Shown: in pieces, positions 50,880 to 59,892 of the stretch | How positions within the stretch are numbered: position 1 is the first letter of the stretch | Layout: each line of letters begins with the position of its first letter | Source: Myxococcales bacterium | GTDB lineage: Bacteria; Myxococcota_A; Bradymonadia; UBA7976; UBA1532 | Length of the DNA stretch: 64,000 nt | Reading direction: 5' to 3' | Assembly: GCA_020633435.1 (NCBI GenBank) | Contig: JACKDP010000004.1 | Coordinates: forward strand, 124,001 to 188,000 | Program-made: the position numbers and the translations under genes | The notes under the pieces: generated by a model | What the model saw: only the letters and a program-made list of their open reading frames with translations | Databases searched by the model: none | Told to the model about the DNA's origin: nothing

Positions 50880-53032
50880 TGGTAGGGCCTCGCTTGCTTG
50901 ATGAACAGCGCCGGCTCCTCGCCGGGCGCCCCGTCGAACTTGAACTCCACGTCCATGGCCCACCACGCCCGCCCCTGGCCGTAGGCCGGCAGGAAGAAGG
51001 TGCGGATGCGGTCGAGGGCCTGGCCCAGGGCGAACGTCTGGGCGGCGTTGAGCACGCGCTCGCCCTCGGGCACCTGGTTGGACCGGGAGATGTACACCGC
51101 CGGCTGGTCGGGCCGGTCGAAGAAGTAGAGGAACGTCTCGGTGGTGACCCCGGCCGGCGGCTGCACGACGGAGATCTCGCCCACCTGGACGTTGATGTAG
51201 AACGCCGGCTCCAACCCCTCGGGATCAAAGGGGTTCGCGGTGATGGCGACGCCGTTGGCCTCCTCGTCGGGGAAGGAGGGCGTCACCAGCAGCGCCATGC
51301 CCACGCCCAGGTGGTCGATGGAGCGGTAGCTGCGCTCCTCGAAGGCGCGGAAGCTCCAGACGCTGGCCCAGACCCGGCGCACGGCCTTCTCCACCGTGTC
51401 GTCGGGGTCGTCGGGATCACCGCTCTTGGAGGTGTAGAGGCCCGCGCCGGTGAAGCCGTCCAGATCCTCGGCGTTGGTGCTCGACCGGAAGCGCATGCGC
51501 ACCCCCGGGAAGCCCTCGCGGCAGGCGGCGATGACGGCGGCCTGGAAGGCCGGATCGAGGGGCGCCGCCTCCATGTCGTCGCGCAGGCGCTCGAGCTCGG
51601 CGTCGCGCACGGCGGGGTCGGCCTGGAAGTCGGGATCGGCCAGCAGGGCCTGCACGCGGACGTCGAAGCCGTTCTGCGCCATGAAGTCGAAGTACCAGGC
51701 CAGGGGCACGCCGAACGCCTGCTGGACCGGCAGCTCGGGCACGTTGAGCAGGGCCCCGTAGTGGGCCGCCTTGCCGCCGAAGGCCCGGGTGGCCGCCTTG
51801 ATGGCGTCGTTCAGGGACGGGTTCTCCAGATCGATGGCCTGGGCCAGGGGCAGCAGGCGCCGCTCGTCGAGGTTGGCGCCGGGGATGCGCACGGCCTCGG
51901 GGCGGTGGGCCTCCCACCAGGCGTCCGCCTCGTCCTGGGTGACGGGCTCGACCGTGTAGTCGACGGGCCCGACTCGCAGGCGCACCCACTGGCCCTCGAG
52001 CGCGCGCAGCGCCGGGTCGTCGAAGGCCCCGCGCAGGCCCATGTTGGGGGTGCCGCGGTTGCGAGACAGCACGTTGACGTGGGAGAGCGGCGTCTGGAAG
52101 GCCTCCGTGATGATGCCGAGGCAGACCGAGATGTCGTTGGGCACCTCGTCGAGCACGGCGATGTCGCGGAAGGACAGGTACTCGTCGCCCAGGCTGGCGG
52201 CGCGCAGGAAGCGCAGGCGGCCGAGGCTCTCGGCCACGTTCAGGGGCTGGTAGTCGATGCCCGCGTAGAGGGCGTCCGTGGTGATGATCCGCACGCTCGC
52301 CGGCAGCGCCTCGGCGATGCGCTCCTGGGCCTCCGAGCCGGGGTGGAAGTACAGGTCGGCGCCGAACCAGGCGTCCCGGGCGATGCGGGTGTACGCCGCC
52401 TCGATCATGGCGGCGTCGGCGGTGTCGTAGGGCGCGATCTCGTACACGAACACGCCCGGGCCCTCGTAGTACGTCACCGCGCCGAGCAGGAAGCGGCGGG
52501 CGGGCGAGCTGTACTCCGTGGCGTTGAAGCCGGCGAGCATCGGCACCACCGGCAGGCCCCGGCCCGACAGATGGGCCGACGCGAACTGCCAGTGGATGGG
52601 GAAGCGGTGGGTGTTGGTGAAGTAGAGGGCGTCGCCGTCCACCCGGTCGATGATCGTCTTCACCGAGCGGGCGCCCGGGATGGAGGCGTCCAGCGGCTCG
52701 GAGGCCAGGAAGGTGAAGTCCTCCAGGCAGCCGAGGCGCTGCAGGAAGTCGGGATCCTCGTCAGCGCCGCGCACGCACTCGAAGGCGACGGGGCCCTGGT
52801 CCGGGGCGGCGGCGTCGACCTCGGCGTCGGCGGGCCCGGCGTCGGGGGCGTCGGCCATCGCGTCCGGGGGGCTGGCGTCCGCCGGCGCGGCGTCGGGGGC
52901 CGCGTCCGCGGCGACGGCGTCGGGGGCCACCGCGTCCGTGGGCGCGGCGTCGGGGCCAGCGGGCGAGCCACCGCCGTCGTCACAGGCCGAGGCGAAGGCC
53001 AGCAAGCAGGCCAGGGCGATCAGGCGGGACAT
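50876..53032 (-). CDS. Lipoprotein with PEP-synthase/PPDK-like phosphohistidine and ATP-grasp domains
   Basis: 718 residues; GGAGGAA 6 nt before ATG 53032. Signal peptide with lipobox (FASAC), ~60-residue Asp/Ala linker, then a large globular region. Around residue 313 TEAFQTPLSHVNVLSRNRGTPNMG matches the swivelling phosphohistidine domain (TSHxxIxARxxGxP). Around residue 513 MRFRSSTNAEDLDGFTGAGLY matches the ATP-binding domain of pyruvate phosphate dikinase / PEP synthase (RSSxxxEDxxxxSFAG). The order is reversed relative to cytoplasmic PEP synthases and the protein is predicted exported, where ATP is scarce, so catalysis is doubtful. First gene of the lipoprotein operon. Confidence 0.8.
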   Translation of the reverse strand: MSRLIALACLLAFASACDDGGGSPAGPDAAPTDAVAPDAVAADAAPDAAPADASPPDAMADAPDAGPADAEVDAAAPDQGPVAFECVRGADEDPDFLQRLGCLEDFTFLASEPLDASIPGARSVKTIIDRVDGDALYFTNTHRFPIHWQFASAHLSGRGLPVVPMLAGFNATEYSSPARRFLLGAVTYYEGPGVFVYEIAPYDTADAAMIEAAYTRIARDAWFGADLYFHPGSEAQERIAEALPASVRIITTDALYAGIDYQPLNVAESLGRLRFLRAASLGDEYLSFRDIAVLDEVPNDISVCLGIITEAFQTPLSHVNVLSRNRGTPNMGLRGAFDDPALRALEGQWVRLRVGPVDYTVEPVTQDEADAWWEAHRPEAVRIPGANLDERRLLPLAQAIDLENPSLNDAIKAATRAFGGKAAHYGALLNVPELPVQQAFGVPLAWYFDFMAQNGFDVRVQALLADPDFQADPAVRDAELERLRDDMEAAPLDPAFQAAVIAACREGFPGVRMRFRSSTNAEDLDGFTGAGLYTSKSGDPDDPDDTVEKAVRRVWASVWSFRAFEERSYRSIDHLGVGMALLVTPSFPDEEANGVAITANPFDPEGLEPAFYINVQVGEISVVQPPAGVTTETFLYFFDRPDQPAVYISRSNQVPEGERVLNAAQTFALGQALDRIRTFFLPAYGQGRAWWAMDVEFKFDGAPGEEPALFIKQARPYQ

Positions 53033-53191
53033 CCAGGTTCCTCCGGGGCGCAGCAGATCGGGCACGGCGAGGGGGCACAGCAATCGCCATGCCGCACGGC
53101 AGACTGCGACTTCCGGTGCGGACTGTCCACCCGACCTGACACCTGCCTGTCACGGTTGTCATGGCCGCGGGCCACCGGCGACCATGGGCCC

Positions 53192-54601
53192 ATGCGCCGC
53201 GTCCTCGCCCTCGCCCTGCTCCTCGGCTGCGCCGGCCCCGACGAGGGCGGGCGCAAGCTCATCCGCCCCGGCGGCGAGGGCGACTTCGGGCGGGACCGGG
53301 GCGTGGAGGACGCCACCCTGCCCGCGGACGCCGCCCCCGCCGCCGACGCCGGGGGCCCCGACGCGGGCCCGCCGGCGGCGGCGCCCGGCGTCTGGTACGT
53401 GCTGCGCCACGACGATCCGGCGGCGGGCCTGCGCGCCCAGCTCTCGCCGCCGCAGACGCCGGGGACGCCGGGGCTCGCCGCGACGGGGGCCGCCCCCGTG
53501 CTGGTGCGCTGGGCTGGCCCGTCCTCCCCGGGCGAGGCCGCGCTGGTGGCCCTGCAGCGCCAGGGTCGCGCGGCCGCCCCGCTCTACGACCTGGCGGGGC
53601 GGGCCGAGTCGGCGGCGGCCGACGCGAGCTGGCTCGTCGCGCACCACCTGCAGCACCCGCGGGCCCTGACCGTGGACGGCCGCCCCGTCCTCGGCGTGGC
53701 GCCGCCCGCCGATCGGGCCGGCCTGAGCGCCCTCGGGGCCCGGCTGGCGACGCTGCCCGTCGCCCCGTTCCTGGTGCTGGAGGTGGGCGTCGAGGCGCGG
53801 CCCTGGCCGGCCGCCGACGCCATCCTGCCGCGGGTGGCGTACGGCGAACCCATCGATCCACAAGGAGAATTCGCGGACCACGGGGACGAGGACCAGCGCA
53901 CGGCGGCCCGGGCGGCGGCCCTGGCGGCGGGCTGGGCGTGGCTGCCGCGGGCGAGCCCGGGGGCCAACCGGCGGGTGGACGATCCGACGGCGTCCCTGCC
54001 CGAGCAGCCGGGCGCGCTGCTGCGGTCGCTGGCGCTGGCGCGGGCCGCCCGGGGTCCCGCTCTGCCGGTGGTGGTGGTGGACGGCCTGGGGGCGTGGCGC
54101 GACGATCGCCAGCTCGACGCGGTGGAGGGCGAGGCCACGGCCACGCCGGAGCGGCTGACGGGCGGGGCGCCCCTGGCCGCGTACGGCGCCGGCCGCCTGG
54201 CGCAGGTGGACCGGGTGCTGGGCCCCGCGGCGGCCGCGCCTCCCGCAGACTGGGCGCAGGGCACGCCGGTGCTGCTCGTGCGGCATGGCGGGATGGCCAG
54301 CCTGCAGGTCGAGGGCGACGCGCTGACCGCCACCGCCCCGGCCCCGGGCGCCACGTGGCTGCTGGACGCCCGGCCCTTCCGCCTGCCCGCCGGGGTGGCG
54401 CTGCGCTACACCCGCGACAGCGCCGACGTGGCCGTGGATCTGCGGTTCGCCGATGGCACCAGCCTGCGGGACCGGCTCGCGGAGCGCGACGCCACGGGCC
54501 CGCAGGTGGTGCCGCTCGACGCCTTCGCCGGCTGGCAGGTGGACGCCGTGGTGCTGGAGGTGGTGGGCGCGGGGACGGCGACGCGGCCGACGCTGCGCTG
54601 A
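53192..54601 (+). CDS. Lipoprotein with GH99-like (endo-mannosidase/WbsX-type) domain
   Basis: 469 residues. Lipobox ALLLGC (Cys ~12), an Asp/Ala linker, then VWYVLRHDDPAAG at the domain start. HHLQHPRALTVDGRPVLGV and PVVVVDGLGAWRDDRQLDAVEG resemble the HPNYLxxDGRPV and W-NEWxEDTxIEP motifs of GH99/GH71-like domains. The classical glutamates are poorly kept, so activity is uncertain. The last ~120 residues form a beta domain (ATWLLDARPFRLPAGVALRY). Divergent from the PEP-synthase-like lipoprotein operon (159 nt). The stop is 4 nt from the convergent barrel gene. Confidence 0.65.
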   Translation: MRRVLALALLLGCAGPDEGGRKLIRPGGEGDFGRDRGVEDATLPADAAPAADAGGPDAGPPAAAPGVWYVLRHDDPAAGLRAQLSPPQTPGTPGLAATGAAPVLVRWAGPSSPGEAALVALQRQGRAAAPLYDLAGRAESAAADASWLVAHHLQHPRALTVDGRPVLGVAPPADRAGLSALGARLATLPVAPFLVLEVGVEARPWPAADAILPRVAYGEPIDPQGEFADHGDEDQRTAARAAALAAGWAWLPRASPGANRRVDDPTASLPEQPGALLRSLALARAARGPALPVVVVDGLGAWRDDRQLDAVEGEATATPERLTGGAPLAAYGAGRLAQVDRVLGPAAAAPPADWAQGTPVLLVRHGGMASLQVEGDALTATAPAPGATWLLDARPFRLPAGVALRYTRDSADVAVDLRFADGTSLRDRLAERDATGPQVVPLDAFAGWQVDAVVLEVVGAGTATRPTLR

Positions 54602-54605
54602 GGGG

Positions 54606-55043
54606 CTACAGCGGCAGGGGCAGCTTCACCATGGTGCCGACCTCCACGTGGGCGCCGCGGCCACCGACGCCGCCGAAGCCCACGTAGGCGGCCACCAGCG
54701 CCAGCGTGGCCACGGCGCGGACGCGGGCGCCGAAGCGGGGGTGCTGGTCCTCGTCGAGCAGGGCCAGGACGCCGGCGTCGAGGCCCAGGAAGGACCGCCC
54801 CAGCTCCGCGCCGAGGGACCCCTGCAGCAGGCCCGTCTCGGGCATGAGGGCCGCGTCGACGTAGATGCCCTGCCACTCCCCGCCCGTGTCGGCGAAGACG
54901 AGGCTGACCTCGCCCCCCACCTGGAAGCCCGGGGTGGCGTCCAGGAGGCGCAGGCCGGCCGTCGGCCCCACCATCAACCAGCGGTCGTCGAGGGGAGGCG
55001 GCCGCGTGAGGAGGCCCGCCACCAGCAGCGACGCGGCGATCAC
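54606..55043 (-). CDS. Small secreted beta-barrel-like protein
   Basis: 145 residues. GTG 55043 overlaps the glyoxalase II stop (GTGA). A short hydrophobic signal-like start (IAASLLVAGLLT) is followed by alternating amphipathic strands (VGPTAGLRLLDATPGFQVGG, GIYVDAALMPETGLLQGSLG, VRAVATLALVAAYVGFG, VEVGTMVKLPLPL), as in small outer-membrane barrels. No family recognised. Confidence 0.65.
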   Translation of the reverse strand: MIAASLLVAGLLTRPPPLDDRWLMVGPTAGLRLLDATPGFQVGGEVSLVFADTGGEWQGIYVDAALMPETGLLQGSLGAELGRSFLGLDAGVLALLDEDQHPRFGARVRAVATLALVAAYVGFGGVGGRGAHVEVGTMVKLPLPL

Positions 55044-55894
55044 GGCAGCACCGCGGGCTCGCCGGCGCTCTTGTAGGCCTTGGTGTCCTTGAGGGCGCGG
55101 GTCGCCGCGAAGACGTCGGCGGCCGTGGCGAGGGGGCGCTCGGGCAGCGCGGCGGCGACCCGGGCCCGCAGGCCGGCGACGTGGTGGCGCAGGAAGGGGT
55201 TGGTGGCGCGCTCCTCCGCGATGGTCGAGGGCACGGCGGCGCGGCCCTCGGCGCGGCGCGCCCAGACGGCGCGGATGCGATCGGCCAGGGCCGCGTTGTC
55301 GGGCTCGACGCTCCAGGCGAAGCGCAGGTTGTCCTGGGTGTACTCGTGGGCGCAGCAGACGCGCGTCTCGCCGGGCAGGGCGGCCAGTCGCTCCAGGCTG
55401 GCGTGCATCTTCGCGGGCGGGCCGTCGAAGAGGTAGCCGCAGCCGCCGGCGAACATGACGTCGCCGCAGAAGACCACGTCGCCGACCACATAGGACAGGT
55501 GGCCGTCCAGGTGGCCCTCCGTCCGCCAGACCTGCACCGACAGGGCGCCGAAGCGGACGACGTCCCCCTCGTCCACGGGCTCCGTCAGGCCGGGGACGCC
55601 CTCGGCCCCCACGACCCGGAAGTCGGCCAGGCGGCCGGCGCGGGCGAGCGCCCGGTTGATGCCGATGTGATCCGGGTGGGTGTGGGTGTTGAAGATCGTC
55701 GTGGGCGCGAGGCCCCGCCCGGCGCAGGCGGCGAGGAGGGTGGCGTCGGGGGCGTCGATGATGGCCGCCTCCCCCGTGGCCACGCACTCCATCACCCACG
55801 CCAGGTTGTCCTGCCACATGGGGAAGACGTGCACCCGCAGGGCGCCGCCCGCGGCGAGGAACGGGGGATCGGGCGTGGTGACGACGTGGGCCAT
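55040..55894 (-). CDS. gloB: Hydroxyacylglutathione hydrolase (glyoxalase II), metallo-beta-lactamase fold
   Basis: 284 residues from ATG 55894 (GGAG 8 nt upstream). Metal ligands are all present: NTHTHPDHIG (~66-74, THxHxDH), GHLDGHLSYV, FCGDVMFAGGCG, and CAHEYTQDNLRF. The CGxxxAGGCGR-type loop and the AHEYT motif are specific to glyoxalase II within the MBL fold. It hydrolyses S-D-lactoylglutathione to D-lactate and glutathione. A longer upstream start (56053) would run through the divergent promoter and is rejected. Confidence 0.9.
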   Translation of the reverse strand: MAHVVTTPDPPFLAAGGALRVHVFPMWQDNLAWVMECVATGEAAIIDAPDATLLAACAGRGLAPTTIFNTHTHPDHIGINRALARAGRLADFRVVGAEGVPGLTEPVDEGDVVRFGALSVQVWRTEGHLDGHLSYVVGDVVFCGDVMFAGGCGYLFDGPPAKMHASLERLAALPGETRVCCAHEYTQDNLRFAWSVEPDNAALADRIRAVWARRAEGRAAVPSTIAEERATNPFLRHHVAGLRARVAAALPERPLATAADVFAATRALKDTKAYKSAGEPAVLP

Positions 55895-55920
55895 GGGGCG
55901 CTCCAGGGGGCCGGGTGCAG

Positions 55921-55943
55921 AAAACCGCACTGTCTCTGGTTTT
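55921..55943. repeat. AAAACC/GGTTTT inverted repeat between divergent genes
   Basis: A perfect 6-bp arm inverted repeat with an 11-base spacer (AAAACC-N11-GGTTTT) in the 100-bp gap between the glyoxalase II gene and the lysyl-oxidase-domain gene. It could be an operator or part of a promoter; AT richness stands out locally. Confidence 0.4.
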
Positions 55944-55994
55944 ACCGGCACGGTCATCATCAATCCGGCCAGGGAGTCCATGGGGGGAAGCTCG

Positions 55995-58388
55995 ATGTTG
56001 AGGTCCGCGATCGTTCTCGTCACCGCCGCGGTGGCGCTCGCCGGCTGTGTCACCGACTCCGAGGGAGGCGCCGACGACGCCGCCGTCCAGGCCGACGGCG
56101 CCGCGGGCGCCGGGGGTCAGGGCGGCCAGGGCGGCGCCGGGGGTGGCCAGGGCGGCGCCGGGGGCGAGGCCCCCGACTGCCCCGGCGGGCGCGAGCGCGA
56201 CGCCTGCGGCGTGTGCGGGGGCCCGGGTCCGCGGACGTTCTACCCCGACGTGGACGGCGACGGCCTCGGGGACGGGCGGCTGCCCGTGGCGGCCTGCACC
56301 GCGCCCGAGCGGTACGTCGACAACGACGCCGACGACGAGCCCGAGTGCGCCACCAACGACACCGACGACTGCGGCGTCTGCGGGGGCCCCGGCCGCCAGA
56401 CCTGGTACCTCGACGCGGACGGCGACGGCCTGGGCGACGACCTCATCAGCCTGGAGGCCTGCGACGGGCCGGTGGGCTACGCGGACGTGGGCGGCGATCC
56501 CGAGCCGGCCTGCGCCACCAACGACACCGATGACTGCGGCACCTGCGGCGGCGACGGCTCGCGCACGCTCTACACCGACGCCGACGGCGACGGCCTGGGC
56601 GATCCGGCCAGCCCCGTCGAGGGCTGCGAGGTCGTGGACGGCCTGGTGGACAACGCCGACGACCTCGAGCCCGACTGCGCCACCAACGACACCGACGAGT
56701 GCGAGGTCTGCGGCGGCCCGGGCCGCTTGATGGCGTGGGCGGACGGCGACGGCGACGGCCTGGGCGATCCGGCGCAGGTCATCGACGTCTGCTTCCTGAT
56801 CGACGGCCTGGTGGACAACGCCGACGACCCCGAGCCCGACTGCGCCACCAACGACACCGACGACTGCGGCGTCTGCGGCGGGGGCAACGCCGCGATGGAC
56901 TGCGCCGGCGTCTGCGACGGCGAGGCCAGCGAGGATGGCTGCGGCGTCTGCAGCGGCGGCGGCACCGGCATCGAGCCCGCGGTGGCCGACGAGGACGGCG
57001 ACGGCATCCCCGACGCCTGCGACGACTGCCCGATCGCGCTGCAGAGCATGCTCATCGTGCAGTGGCAGGCCGTCCCCCACTACGACCGCGCCTCCAACGG
57101 CCCGTACACCTTCCAGGCCATCCTGTATCAGAACGGCGATTTCCGCTTTCAGTACCGGGAGATGGAGCCCTTCAACGCCTCGGCGACGGTGGGCTACCAG
57201 CTCGATCCCGACACGGCCAACCTGATCGCCCGCGACAACGACTTCGTGCTGGATCACCCGGTCGTGCACGTCCACCCACGGGAGGACGGGCGCTACGAGG
57301 CCGACTACGCCCAGCCCCTCGACTGGTTCGACATCCAGGACGTCGGCCAGCCCCTGAACCTGGGCGACGACGCCACCCGCGACGTGGACCTGGGCTTCCT
57401 CTTCCCCTTCCACGGGGCGAACTACGGCCGGGTCACCATCAGCTCCAACGGCATGGTCATCATCGACGGCAACGCCCCCGACTTCCGCAACGGGGCCCTG
57501 CCCACGGCGAGCACGCGGGCCATGCTCGCGCCCTTCTGGGACGACCTGAACCCGGCGGCCGGTGGGCAGGTCTACTGGTACGTCGCGACGCCCGCCTGCG
57601 AGGAGGACTGCGCCGGCCGCCTGGGCGGCTTCGCGTTCGAGGACGCCTGCGGCCTCTGCGTGGGCGGCGACACCGGCCGCGCCCCCTCCGAGAACGTCGA
57701 CTGCAACGGCGACTGCGACGGCGAGGCCTTCATCGACGACTGCGGCCAGTGCGTCGGCGGCAACACGGGCCACCAGCCCGCCGCCGCCGGGGACTGCCGC
57801 CCGGACCTCATCGTCGACCAGGCCTACCTGGCCGCCACCGCCATCATCGACTACCTCAACGTCGACGATGAGTGCCTGATCGAGGAGCGCTGCGTGCACG
57901 GCCTCGGCCGCCGCAAGCTGCTGCGCTTCGGCACCCGCATCGCCAACATCGGCCCCGCCGATCTGCAGCTCGGCCGGCCCCAGGAGGGCGTGGACCACTG
58001 GATCTGGAGCCAGTGCCACAACCACTTCCACTACGAGGCCTACGCCGCCTACGACCTGGCGAACGTGGAGACGGGCGAGGTGCTGCCCATCGGCGCCAAG
58101 AGCGGCTTCTCCGTCATCGACATCGGCGTCTGGGACGCCGACCTCGCCCCCAACGGCTGCCGCGGCTACAACGGCAACAACCAGGGCATCACCTCGGGCT
58201 GCCAGGACACCTACTCGCGCAACCTGCAGTGCCAGTGGATCGACATCACGGACGTCGAGGACGGCACCTACGACATGATCGTGACGACGAACCCCGAGCA
58301 GCAGATCCCCGAGGTCAGCTACGAGAACAACGCCGCGACGGTCCGGGTGCGCATCACCGGCGACCAGCTCGAGCTCGTCCAGCCCTGA
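55995..58388 (+). CDS. Lipoprotein with calcium/Cys repeats and a C-terminal lysyl-oxidase domain
   Basis: 797 residues, lipobox VALAGC. After a Gly/Ala linker come five repeats (~57-290) combining a thrombospondin-type-3-like DADGDGLGD loop and CATNDTDDCGVCGGPG, then further DGEASEDGCGVCSGG units, a nidogen/IPT-like domain (LGFLFPFHGANYGRVTISSNG, LAPFWDDLNP, ~400-535), more Cys units, and a lysyl-oxidase domain (~604-790). Copper ligands CHNHFHYE match the HxHxH site; Lys of AKSGFSVIDIG and Tyr of CQDTYSRNLQCQWIDITD match the two residues that form the LTQ cofactor. It may therefore oxidise amines or crosslink secreted proteins. ATG 55995 has GGGGGGAAG upstream; ATG 55980 is also in frame. 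Confidence 0.85.
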   Translation: MLRSAIVLVTAAVALAGCVTDSEGGADDAAVQADGAAGAGGQGGQGGAGGGQGGAGGEAPDCPGGRERDACGVCGGPGPRTFYPDVDGDGLGDGRLPVAACTAPERYVDNDADDEPECATNDTDDCGVCGGPGRQTWYLDADGDGLGDDLISLEACDGPVGYADVGGDPEPACATNDTDDCGTCGGDGSRTLYTDADGDGLGDPASPVEGCEVVDGLVDNADDLEPDCATNDTDECEVCGGPGRLMAWADGDGDGLGDPAQVIDVCFLIDGLVDNADDPEPDCATNDTDDCGVCGGGNAAMDCAGVCDGEASEDGCGVCSGGGTGIEPAVADEDGDGIPDACDDCPIALQSMLIVQWQAVPHYDRASNGPYTFQAILYQNGDFRFQYREMEPFNASATVGYQLDPDTANLIARDNDFVLDHPVVHVHPREDGRYEADYAQPLDWFDIQDVGQPLNLGDDATRDVDLGFLFPFHGANYGRVTISSNGMVIIDGNAPDFRNGALPTASTRAMLAPFWDDLNPAAGGQVYWYVATPACEEDCAGRLGGFAFEDACGLCVGGDTGRAPSENVDCNGDCDGEAFIDDCGQCVGGNTGHQPAAAGDCRPDLIVDQAYLAATAIIDYLNVDDECLIEERCVHGLGRRKLLRFGTRIANIGPADLQLGRPQEGVDHWIWSQCHNHFHYEAYAAYDLANVETGEVLPIGAKSGFSVIDIGVWDADLAPNGCRGYNGNNQGITSGCQDTYSRNLQCQWIDITDVEDGTYDMIVTTNPEQQIPEVSYENNAATVRVRITGDQLELVQP

Positions 58389-58390
58389 CG

Positions 58391-59863
58391 ATGCCGGCCC
58401 GCGCCTCCCTGGCCACGCTGCTGGCGCTGGCCCCCGGCCTCGCCCTGGCCCACGGCGACCAGCCCCAGATCCTCGACATCGCCTTCCCGGGCGCCTTCCC
58501 GGGCGAGGCCTGGGCCCTCTCCGACAACCAGGGCATCTTCGCCGTGGGCGAGGCGGGCACCCGCTGGCTCTGCGAGGACGCCATCGAGCCGGCGGCCGGG
58601 GTGCGGGCCGTGGCGACGCTGGACGCGAGCCGGTGGATCCTGTCCACCGAGGTGCAGCTCTGGCGGACGGACGACGGCGGCTGCAGCTTCCGGGGCCTGC
58701 CCGGCCTGCTGGCCGGCCACCGGGCTCGCCTGCTGAGCGCCCACCCCGACCACCCCGACGAGCTGGTGGTGGCGACGGACACGCTGGGCCGCGACAACGA
58801 CGTCTACCGCACCACTGACGGCGGCCGGACGTGGCAGCCGGCGGGCCTCGCGGTGCCCGGCCAGTTCACCAGCCTGCTGCGCGCCACCGCCCGCCCCGAT
58901 CGCCTCTACGTCGTCCACGAGCGCGGCGTGGCGCGCAGCGACGACGGCGGCCAGACGTTCCGGCCGTTCAAGCCGGGCCCCGCCGAGCTGGACGCCTCCC
59001 CCCTTGAGTTCAGCGTGCTGGCGACGTCGCCCGTGGACGCCGACGTGCTGCTGGCCGCCGTGGAGCGGTTCGACACCATCGTCCTGCGCTCCCCGGACGC
59101 GGGGGAGACGTGGCTGCAAGTCGCTGAAATCCCTGACTTTCCGCTGCAGGCCGCGTTCTCGGCGGGCGGGGACGAGGCGCTGATCAACGGCCTGTTCGCT
59201 GGCTTCTACCGCAGCGACGACGGCGGCCGGACGTTCGCGCCGGCACCGCGCTCGGTGGACCGCCTCGGCTGCCTGCGGCGGGCGCCGGACGGCGACCGGC
59301 TCTGGGCCTGCACCCAGGTGTTCTTCGGCGGCCCGTGGGTGGCGGGCTACAGCGACGACTTCGGGGAGCGCTTCACCCCGGCCCTGGCCCGCTTCGACGA
59401 CGCGAGCCGGTGGCGCTGCCCGGCGGGCCGCGCCGGGCGGGCGTGTTGCCAGCACCTCTGCCCGGGCCAGCCGCCCGGGGGGGTCTGCGAGGGCCAGGCG
59501 CCCGCGCCCGGGCCCACCTGCGGGGCCGCCGGCGGTCGACGCGGGTGCCCGACGCGGCGCCGGTGGACGCCGCAGCCGCGGACGCGGCCGCGGGCGACGC
59601 CGCCTCCGAGACGCTGCCGCCGCGGACGCCGCGCCGCTGGACGCCGCCCGCTACGACGCGGCCGCCGACGCCCGCCTGCCCGACGCCGGCCGCCGGACGC
59701 GCGCCCCCGCCGGGACGCCCGGCCTGCCGGCGACGCCATTCCCGGCCTCGGCGCCGGCGGCGACGAGGGCTGCCGCGCGGCCCCCGGCGGCGGGGCGTGG
59801 GGGTGGCTGCTCCTGCTCGGCTGGGCCCGCAAGAAGCGGCGGCACCCCGCAAAGTTTGCATAG
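58391..59863 (+). CDS. Secreted BNR-repeat protein with MYXO-CTERM-like tail
   Basis: 490 residues, starting 2 nt after the lysyl-oxidase gene stop. Signal peptide (LATLLALAPGLALA), then BNR/sortilin-like repeats with Asp-box motifs (WRTDDGGCSF, YRTTDGGRTW, ARSDDGGQTF, RSPDAGETW, YRSDDGGRTF) forming a likely propeller (~30-310). A Cys-rich segment follows (CPAGRAGRACCQHLCPGQ). From ~59535 to ~59720 the frame gives an Arg/Pro-rich stretch, while other frames give the usual Asp/Ala linker (VPDAAPVDAAAADAAAGDAA), so compensating indels are likely. The frame is then normal again and ends GCRAAPGGGAWGWLLLLGWARKKRR, a Cys + hydrophobic + basic tail resembling MYXO-CTERM sorting signals. Confidence 0.82.
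   Translation: MPARASLATLLALAPGLALAHGDQPQILDIAFPGAFPGEAWALSDNQGIFAVGEAGTRWLCEDAIEPAAGVRAVATLDASRWILSTEVQLWRTDDGGCSFRGLPGLLAGHRARLLSAHPDHPDELVVATDTLGRDNDVYRTTDGGRTWQPAGLAVPGQFTSLLRATARPDRLYVVHERGVARSDDGGQTFRPFKPGPAELDASPLEFSVLATSPVDADVLLAAVERFDTIVLRSPDAGETWLQVAEIPDFPLQAAFSAGGDEALINGLFAGFYRSDDGGRTFAPAPRSVDRLGCLRRAPDGDRLWACTQVFFGGPWVAGYSDDFGERFTPALARFDDASRWRCPAGRAGRACCQHLCPGQPPGGVCEGQAPAPGPTCGAAGGRRGCPTRRRWTPQPRTRPRATPPPRRCRRGRRAAGRRPLRRGRRRPPARRRPPDARPRRDARPAGDAIPGLGAGGDEGCRAAPGGGAWGWLLLLGWARKKRRHPAKFA
59849..59859. promoter_or_regulatory. Palindromic site GCAAAGTTTGC, candidate activator site upstream of the minor pilin promoter
   Basis: Perfect palindrome (GCAAA-G-TTTGC) within the last codons of the BNR protein gene, centred about 39 bases before the -24 element of the sigma54 promoter at 59893. 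The same palindrome occurs before the PilY1-type gene (62997-63007). The likely reader is a PilR-type sigma54 activator (inference). Confidence 0.6.
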
Positions 59864-59892
59864 CGCCGCGACGTCGCCAGCGGGCTTGCGGC

